Of a stretch of DNA of 64,000 bases, positions 57,122-64,000 are shown one piece after another (within the stretch, counting starts at the first letter, position 1; the number at the start of each line of letters is the position of its first letter). Source of the DNA: Ananas comosus (taxonomy: Eukaryota > Streptophyta > Magnoliopsida > Poales > Bromeliaceae); the NCBI RefSeq assembly GCF_001540865.1, contig NC_033630.1, positions 11,930,003-11,994,002 on the forward strand, read 5' to 3'. A model generated the notes under the pieces. It saw only the letters and a program-made list of their open reading frames with translations. It ran no database searches and was not told the DNA's origin. The position numbers were made by a program, and so were the translations under genes.

Positions 57122-57530
57122 GAGTCCGACTACTATTTTTGTAGGAGGACGGAGGTCTTCGTCCTTCTAAGTCGTTTTAAATGATAAGAATTTTGAATCG
57201 ATGATCGGAGCCGTTAAAGTTGATCTATAGTGCGTATTTTATAACGTCTAGAAACTAAATTTCAAATATTTTAAAATTTTTTACCAAGTTTATTGAAGTG
57301 TCGAAAAATTAATAATAAAAAACGAATAACCTTGTGAAAATAGATGTTAGACTTTTCAATTCATAATCGGAGTTATCAAAAATTTTATCTAAATAGTATA
57401 AGGAATTAATTTTCTATCCAAAATTAAAACTGTTTGAATTGTTCTATGCAGTTAAACAAGCAAACAGCTCATATAGACCATAAAAAACTGTCGATTTTGT
57501 GATCTTTTGATCACTACGTAAATAATTTTT
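57122..57530. mobile_element. Diverged member of the 26208 foldback family
   Basis: Begins GAGTCCGACTACTATTTTTG directly after a (GA)n run (57103-57123). The interior has GATCGGAGCCGTTAAAGTTGATC. The right inverted end is not found. Confidence 0.5.
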
Positions 57531-57739
57531 AAAATCTTTACAATATAGCGTCGGATATTTGCTATATTGTAGAAAAGCTTGGAGATGTTTTCTCCATGCA
57601 TCGTCTAAAAAGCGTCCCCATATTGAGATTTTCTTATAGTAATGGCAGTATTGTAAGAGAGTAGTTGAGCCAATAATCAAAATTGCAATCTAGTACATTG
57701 TTTTATTAATTACTTGCCCAAGAACTACAAACTACAAAG

Positions 57740-57955
57740 GTGGCACAAAAAAGGGTGCTCTATGCTTTTGAGCACAAATTAACATGCAATGACACACCCA
57801 CCACAAAAAACCAATTCAAGGGCCCCAAACCCCACCACCTCTCCCTCCACTACTCCAAAATCCCTCCTCCACTGATCTCCTCTTTACCACCTCCTTATAG
57901 TTATAATTATTTCCCACACACAGAGATGGAGAGTGTTGAGAGAAAGAGAAAGAAC

Positions 57956-58002
<47 letters not shown>

Positions 58003-58092
58003 GGAATTAATAGAGAGAGATAAAGAGAGTTGTGTGAGAGAGAGAAAGATCATAGAGAGAGATGGAGAGTGTTGAGAGAAAGAGAAAGAACT

Positions 58093-58095
<3 letters not shown>
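57740..58095. repeat. GA-rich region with a duplicated 34-bp segment
   Basis: AGATGGAGAGTGTTGAGAGAAAGAG occurs at 57924 and 58059. Between lie (GA)n runs at 57957-57993. The CA/CT-rich part 57790-57915 with TTATAGTTATAATTA resembles a promoter or leader, but no gene follows. Confidence 0.5.

Positions 58096-58124
<29 letters not shown>
58096..58124. repeat. (TA)n microsatellite, left flank of a foldback
   Basis: Pure TA run. Confidence 0.9.
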
Positions 58125-58128
<4 letters not shown>

Positions 58129-58356
58129 AGGACGATACCACGAACATTTTCGTGGTTAGTAAAACATGAATATCTAAAAATTGGCAATCTAGTCGTGACA
58201 ACTAGTAAATGTGGGCAATCTAATATGATAAGTTGGTTGGTGGGTGAGTTGGGATCCCCCGGGTGTAGTAGGATTGGTGTATAAAAAATTTGATTTCCGA
58301 TTTTTGAATGTTCGTAGTTACAGAACCATGAAAATTTTTATATCCTCGAGTTAAGA
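58125..58356. mobile_element. Foldback element seated in (TA)n
   Basis: The ends are imperfect inverted repeats of about 65 bp: ATTTTCGTGGTTAGTAAAAC on the left, GTTACAGAACCATGAAAAT on the right. A TA run stands on both sides (58096-58124 and 58357-58376). Unrelated to the families at 26208 and 26767. Confidence 0.7.
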
Positions 58357-58489
58357 TATATATATATATATATATAAGACTAGTGTGAGAGACGAACAAA
58401 GAAATAAATGACTGGGTGATAAATAGAGTCATCTCCTTCTCTGTTTTTGTCATCATTTTCTAATAATATATCACCTTTTTGAAGTTTAT

Positions 58490-58790
58490 CATGACTACAC
58501 TAAAAAAAAAATGAAATCATAGCACACCAAATTTGAAATTTTACATAGTGAAAGTATGAGACACTAAAATAAAAAAAGAAAAATAATAAAGTAGTTAGTT
58601 AAAAAGAATAATTTAGTCACTATTTTAATTTTAATTTTTCATGATTTTATGTATAAGCTATTTGATATCCACCTATATATAAATTTTTCTCTTTTTATCT
58701 TGGTGTTTTATGATTTAACTATATGAAATTTAATATCTTATAATTTTACTCTTTCACACTCTAGTATTCCCAGCATAAATTTCGAATAGG
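58490..58790. repeat. Diverged foldback element
   Basis: ACACTAAAATAAAAAAAG and CTTTTTATCTTGGTGTTTT, with AAATTTGAAATTTTACATAG against TATGAAATTTAATATC, are loosely inverted. Confidence 0.35.
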
Positions 58791-59590
58791 AATATATATA
58801 TAAGAATGAGTGTGTGGGAGATGTTCTTTACGTACCTCTGGGGATCGCATATGATACGAAACTTTGTCTGGGAAATTGAAATGATAAAACACAAAAAGAG
58901 ATCAATTATTATTGAAAAGTTAATTTTATAAACTTAAACTGATCGATCAAAAAGATTTAACTTTTAACCGATAATTATTGTTAGTTTTTATTAAAAGGGG
59001 TTGACAATTGCCGCTAATAGTCAATCCTTTTAAGCGTTTAAATCATCGAATTTGATTAAGTTTCTATGTTTAAATTAATTTAGAGAAATAAACTAATCCT
59101 GTTTATTAAATTTAGTTTGTTAACCTTTGAACTCTGTCTATATCAACTATACCCACTTAAAGTTTTTATCGGTTATGTAGTCCCACATCGACATTTAAAA
59201 ATAGAAATTGAACAATTTAATGTACTTTGTTGGTAATATGACATTTTCAGTTCGATCATCTTTTGCTATAAATTTATAAAAAGATAAGTTGTGAGGAAGA
59301 ATACATACCCGTACTTTAAAAAGCGATGTGAGTACTGCACCTAAACTTAATTTATTCTTTTTTAATAATTACGACTTTCAAATCACACTGAGCTTAAATC
59401 TTAGAGTATGAGACTATAGTATAATTTAATATAATATACTTTGTTAGAAAGTATGAGATTTTCCAATTTTACTGTATTTTGCTATAAATTTATAATAATA
59501 TAAACTCCACTGGGAAAAAAAAAAATCATAAGTGATTAATTAAATAAGAGACATCTCGATCTTAGATTAAATTTCACTCCTTCGATTCAC
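58791..59590. other. AT-rich intergenic DNA
   Basis: TTTTGCTATAAATTTATAA occurs near 59262 and 59468, hinting at an old duplication. No gene. Confidence 0.45.
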
Positions 59591-59595
59591 GCACT

Positions 59596-60119
59596 CTTTC
59601 TCTCTCTCTCTCTCTCGTTTCTCTCTCTCCCTCCCCCCATTACCACTCGAGATCAACATAGAGTCCTCGTACAAACCTGCGTCTCCGTGGTTGTTTCCAT
59701 TCGAAACACTACGATTCGTTCACCCGCCTCATGCTGCGTCTCAAGAATTCCAACCAGCGACGCTTTCTACTAGAGCTAGTCCTCTTCACGCAAAGCCGGC
59801 GCCGCTTCGCTTGATGATGATGATGATGTACCGTGCTCTTGACGCAAACCTCCGTCGTCAAGGACTCCTCGATGTGAAAGAGGTACTTGTTCCTTCGTCT
59901 AGTACTAGTAGTAGTACTAGTACTAGTAGTAGTCGTCGTCTTATTCTTCTTCTTCTTCTGCTCTACTTCTACTTCTTCTTCCTCTTCCTCTTCCTCTTAC
60001 TCTCCTCCACCACAACAACAAAACCAAAGCCTCTACAAAAATTAATCTACAGAAGAAGAAAGAACACACCACTCCTATCTACAACACCTGTGGATTTAAT
60101 ATATAAACCATGTTCTTAA
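59596..60119 (+). CDS. Possible first exon, unrecognised protein
   Basis: A CT-rich leader (59596-59640) is followed by a GC-richer stretch and an open frame to 60119. The ATG at 59812 opens MMMMMYRALDANLRRQGLLD and KEV. A donor-like GAAAGAG|GTACTT stands at 59881/59882. Beyond it the frame turns into TAG/TCT repeat-encoded Ser and Leu runs, so a splice at 59881 is more likely than reading through. I found no second exon and do not recognise the product. It could be the start of a small gene or only a CT-rich spurious frame. Confidence 0.25.
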
Positions 60120-60609
60120 TTATAATTGATCACTTCAATGGCGCGTAACGCCGCCTTACTATGATATCTTATATTTTATATTTATTGTATTTTCAAAATT
60201 TAAAAAACTAAACTATACCCTGAAGTTATTTGTGTTCATATTTTATATTTTATCTATATCCATATCTATATTATTTTAAATATTAAAGCTATTTATTTAG
60301 TGTGTATTATTATTATTTTATTCGTTATTTTAAAAAAAATGGGGTATGTGTAGAAGTAACGTGATAGCTGTAGCCTCTCTGTTTAAGGCTAGAAATGTAG
60401 CGGAAGCGGCGATCACAGGTCGAGGAGAAATCAGTGCTGGTATAGTTAGGGCATAGGTGTAGGTGACGAAGAAGAGAGAGTGACTGAGGTTTAGGTAGTG
60501 GTAAAAGAAGACGTCGCGAGGCAGCGCTAGGAGCTTTGGGATTAAAGTTAGATGTGTGTTGTTTTTTAAAATTTTTCAATGTTTTGTACTCGGTAAAAAC
60601 ACGCGGTTC

Positions 60610-60975
60610 TTTTTTTCTTTGTTTTTTCTATACTTCTTTACCTCTAATTTGGTACTTTTGTATAATTAACTCTCTATTCCCCCTCTTTTTTTTATTATAT
60701 TTTTTTTTCTATACTTCTTTACCTCTACTTTGGTACATTTGTATAATTAACTCTCTATCCCCCCCAATCCTTCTACTTCGTAACTCATCTTTACCATAAT
60801 ACATTTGTGTAATTAACTCACCCCCAAATCCTTCTACTTTGTAACATACTTTGGTATATTTGTATAATTAACTCTCTATCCCCCCAATCCTTCTACTTCG
60901 TAACCTACCTCTACCATAATACATTTGTATAATTAACTCACCTCCAAATCCTTCTACTTTGTAACCCACTTTTAC
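60610..60975. repeat. Minisatellite, ~121-bp dimeric unit
   Basis: TTTGTATAATTAACTC recurs at 60659, 60738, 60803, 60857 and 60925, alternating CTATCCCCCCAATCCTTC and ACCCCCAAATCCTTC versions. The full dimer is about 121 bp (60738 to 60857). Confidence 0.8.
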
Positions 60976-61248
60976 TCTCACCTTTCTCTCTTCTCTTTTC
61001 TCACTTCCTCTTAATCGGTGCACCGTTTTTTAATCCTCTTTATTACATATCCATATCTACACACATACAAACACTTTAATTACGCGTACAAATAGTAAAA
61101 AAAAAAAAAAACCTCTTACAAAATGACAGCCAATGTCAATGTCGCATGCATGCATCTGCGGGGAGCGTACATTAATTTCTCCTATATAGTACGTGCCAAA
61201 TAAATAATTCGAACCCGTAATCTCAGCAATGATTTAAATAAACGGATA

Positions 61249-61253
<5 letters not shown>

Positions 61254-61302
<49 letters not shown>

Positions 61303-61318
61303 TATATATATATATATC
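61254..61318. repeat. (GA)n(TA)n microsatellite
   Basis: About 23 GA repeats followed by TA repeats. No foldback element follows this one. Confidence 0.9.
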
Positions 61319-63575
61319 GAACATTTTTATTTTTTATTTTTTTTTATGATGTTAATCACAACAGGTTTACGCACATATAGATTAAGAAAAAACCTAAACA
61401 TGATAACTTTCAAAGTACCGGCGGCGTACCCGGTTCGTTATAACAGGAATTAAACTCAATTAACAACGTTTTAATAAAGAGTAGACCCGGTTTATTGATC
61501 CTTATATAACCCCAACCCGTTCCTGTGCCCAAGCTCAGGGACCACTTACACCTACGCGTTAGCCCCATGCATGATCACTTCACGATACCATTTCACGCAA
61601 AGATACAAGTTTTTTTTATCTTCGTTTTCAATACATAAACTGTGTATTCAATAGTATTTTAAATCTTAATTGTCTCACTTTTTTAATTTTTAAGACTAAC
61701 CCGTTCTTATCTTGGAAGATAAATAGAGCTCAATGCGCCGTTTACATAATAGCGTTCGAATGTTGTTTCATCAAACACTAAAAAGTCGAATTACTACCCT
61801 TGTTAAAGTTAGTAAGCTTTATGTTTTATTCTCAACTTTTGTGAAAAAAATCGTCATAAGAACCTATTTAATTTGTTGTTAGTTGATAATCTTTTCCAAT
61901 CTATTAAGGTATCTAAATAGTTTTTAGTATACGTTTAACTACTTCAAAGAGTTTAAAGCTTTTCTTTGCACCTCCTAACAAGTACCTGAAAATTTATTTT
62001 TAAATCCATCATCTTGTTAATTAATTCCCCGGTATACTAGTACCCGATTCCAGGTGAAAGGGAAGTTTAAGAGGAATGGATTTCATACCCGGTAATTGTC
62101 ACTTATTACATTTTAACCTCAGAGAACAAAAAAAAGGGATATAAAAAGACTTTAAAGGAATCATTGGGTTGAATATTTAGCAACGTACGTGTTACGTAAA
62201 TTAATTTTTTTTTTGTTAAATTTTTTGTCGGATTGTTTTCTCTAATTTCTAAAATTGGTAGCTTAAAACGTTGGATATCGATATATAGAAATAGATAGGT
62301 GTCATTAAAAACTATGATCATTTTCCCTATTTAATATAGATCAATACTACTAAACTTGGGATAACGAAACAGTTATTATTTTAAACAAGATTTATATAAT
62401 TAAAGTGATAGAAGCTTAACGCCCGCTTCGGTTAGTTGAAGAGTAATAACGTGGTTTGTAAACTTAAAACTAGGCACTCTTTCTTTAATAATAATTAGTA
62501 TTTTTCTTTTTCAACTGACCATCTACTTATCTTAGGAAACAGCCCGAATCTTTTGCTTGAACGGAGTCAAGCATAGGGTTCGAAAACCTTAACAGCCTAA
62601 GTTTGAAAAATTCTTTCTAATATATAATTAGGATGTAAGCTAGATATCGTTTTTCATAGGCTGGTTATATATGATACCAAGTCATCCCATAGAACAGCTA
62701 GTTAGTCGAATTAATCAAAAACCTAACGAAGCTCTGGACCTTGTCGCACATACTATACTCATTCCAAGTGTTAGGGAACTCTTTATCGTACTTAATTATC
62801 TCCACTTTGTTAAAGTTATCCTTTTTATCTCCAATTAATTGTAATTTTAAAACCGTGAATTCAAATTAAGTACGTTAATACATACAACTATAGATTTGAA
62901 AATTAAAGGATAGTGTAACCTTTGTCAAAGACACGTCATGTTCTTACGTACGGATACTCTAGAGGCATTATTAATTTTTCTTTAGCGTTCTATAGTCACT
63001 CACCTTCTTCTGTTACCTCTACCCTGTTACGTACGTATCGATAGTGCGTGTTGAAAACAACGCACGGTTTATGATCCCAAACAGGTTTCGACGAGTTAAT
63101 ATAACAAAGATTAAACCGATTTCCTTAGGAGTAAATATAGAAGTGTATAGATACGTATTAACTTAGATCAGGTATTGTCCGAACTCATTAATTCGACTAA
63201 CTCTTCCTCTTTAATAACTAACGCGCGTGAACCAAGAGACCCAATTGGCTAGATTATGTCAGGTAGTATAGAGTATGAAAGCCAGACTAACAGATTTGTT
63301 TTGATGTTGAATAATTTGAATTCGATCATTTCTTACTATAGATTTGTTAAACCCAAGCAACCCGTCACGTACTCGTACTGTACCACCTAGTTCAGGTACC
63401 TTAATTATTAAAGAGGACCCCTTAATTAATTTATTAATCGATTTTTCTACTACGTACCCGGGTCCTATATACATATATATCTCACTCTCCACACCTGTTG
63501 TGTTTCCCGTTCAACCGGTGACACGAGGACACATCTGTTTCTTCCCAGGGTACGTGAGTATTTAATGTGGTGGTG
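61319..63575. other. AT-rich intergenic DNA, no gene recognised
   Basis: No convincing frame, RNA gene or repeat family could be identified. Confidence 0.45.
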
Positions 63576-63579
63576 CATG

Positions 63580-63590
63580 CATGGGGTGTG

Positions 63591-63624
<34 letters not shown>

Positions 63625-63632
63625 CGTGTACG
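63580..63632. repeat. (GT)n microsatellite
   Basis: A GT run with one TTT interruption, ending GTGCGTGTACGTACATG. Confidence 0.9.
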
Positions 63633-63715
63633 TACATGTGTATGTATATACATTACCTAGTCGATGACGTTTAATTTGAAGGGGGATTAATTTGTACGAA
63701 CGAATTTGAGAGGAC

Positions 63716-63973
63716 ATGGTTTGGACGGGTCGGACCGCGGTGAGCGTAACGCGGTTCACAGGGACGCTAGCAGGTGTCCACGGGTGGCACCTGGTGAGCG
63801 GCCCCCCTGGTGCACATGGTGCACCGGCACAGGTAGGGACAGCCGCCGTCGGCGCTAACCAGGTGCAGCCGGAGCGTAAGTAGAGGGTTCACGGTGTACG
63901 TGAAATTATTAAAGTGATCACAGGAATGGGTGGACCGAAACTGCGTGTTTTCACGGGCAAATACCACGGGCAA
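63716..63973. other. GC-rich patch with short open frames on both strands
   Basis: The patch is far richer in G+C than its flanks. On the + strand the ATG at 63716 opens 55 codons (MVWTGRTAVSVTRF...). On the - strand 63973-63767 encodes 68 residues ending in a Cys cluster, CPYLCRCTMC, then CTAG. GCACCTGGTGAGC (63787-63799) and GCTAACCAGGTGC (63854-63866) are inverted with one mismatch. It may be an exon of a gene beyond the window. No family recognised. Confidence 0.25.
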
Positions 63974-64000
63974 AGGTTATAATCAGTATATAATTAGTAA

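Noticed and set aside
63465..63759. His/Thr-rich frames.
   Set aside because: They come from the (GT)n microsatellite.

Overview
This is nuclear DNA from a flowering plant. The evidence is a GT-AG intron-exon structure, long CT-rich 5' leaders, many short foldback (MITE-like) elements, TRIM-type LTRs with 5S-rRNA-like sequence, a tRNA-derived SINE, a CACTA-type end and a plant-type apyrase gene. A monocot is plausible, and the dominant 350-bp foldback family reminds me of pineapple, but the window alone does not prove the species. All exon models below were read by eye from splice sites and reading frame. None is supported by transcripts.

The left 40 kb is a tandem cluster on the + strand of genes and relics encoding stand-alone PAH (paired amphipathic helix) domains, the protein-interaction module of SIN3 co-repressors. 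No other SIN3 domain is visible. G1 (5995-8201) is the cleanest: four exons, 236 residues, two PAH domains and a basic, nuclear-type tail. G2 (12622-19508) looks like two such genes fused head to tail: nine exons and four PAH domains, with the last exon of block 1 continuous with the first exon of block 2. Its last two exons occur again at 21561-22242, and a 120/240-bp satellite lies between the two copies. G3 (24479-29287) is degraded. G4 (32.0-36.0 kb) carries an internal 1.65-kb duplication that copied its first coding exon. G5 and G6 (36.9-39.6 kb) are a recent pair of single-PAH copies without a visible start codon. Several copies are preceded by a non-coding first exon with a conserved CT-rich, partly palindromic leader, found six times. 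Introns are full of foldback elements, and many are shared between paralogous introns, so they date the duplications.

The middle (40.6-47.2 kb) holds one conserved gene on the - strand: a 701-residue membrane apyrase (GDA1/CD39 family) in two coding exons, with a 5'UTR intron of about 1.9 kb and a probable first exon near 47.0-47.2 kb.

The right 17 kb (47.2-64 kb) has no convincing complete gene. It contains 5S-like TRIM LTRs, a CACTA fragment, two SINE copies, foldback elements seated in (TA)n or (GA)n runs, local duplications, a minisatellite at 60.6 kb, one possible first exon at 59.6-60.0 kb and a GC-rich patch at the right edge. Eight single N bases occur in the window. Seven lie at a boundary of a local repeat or duplication, so some of the apparent duplications may be assembly joins.
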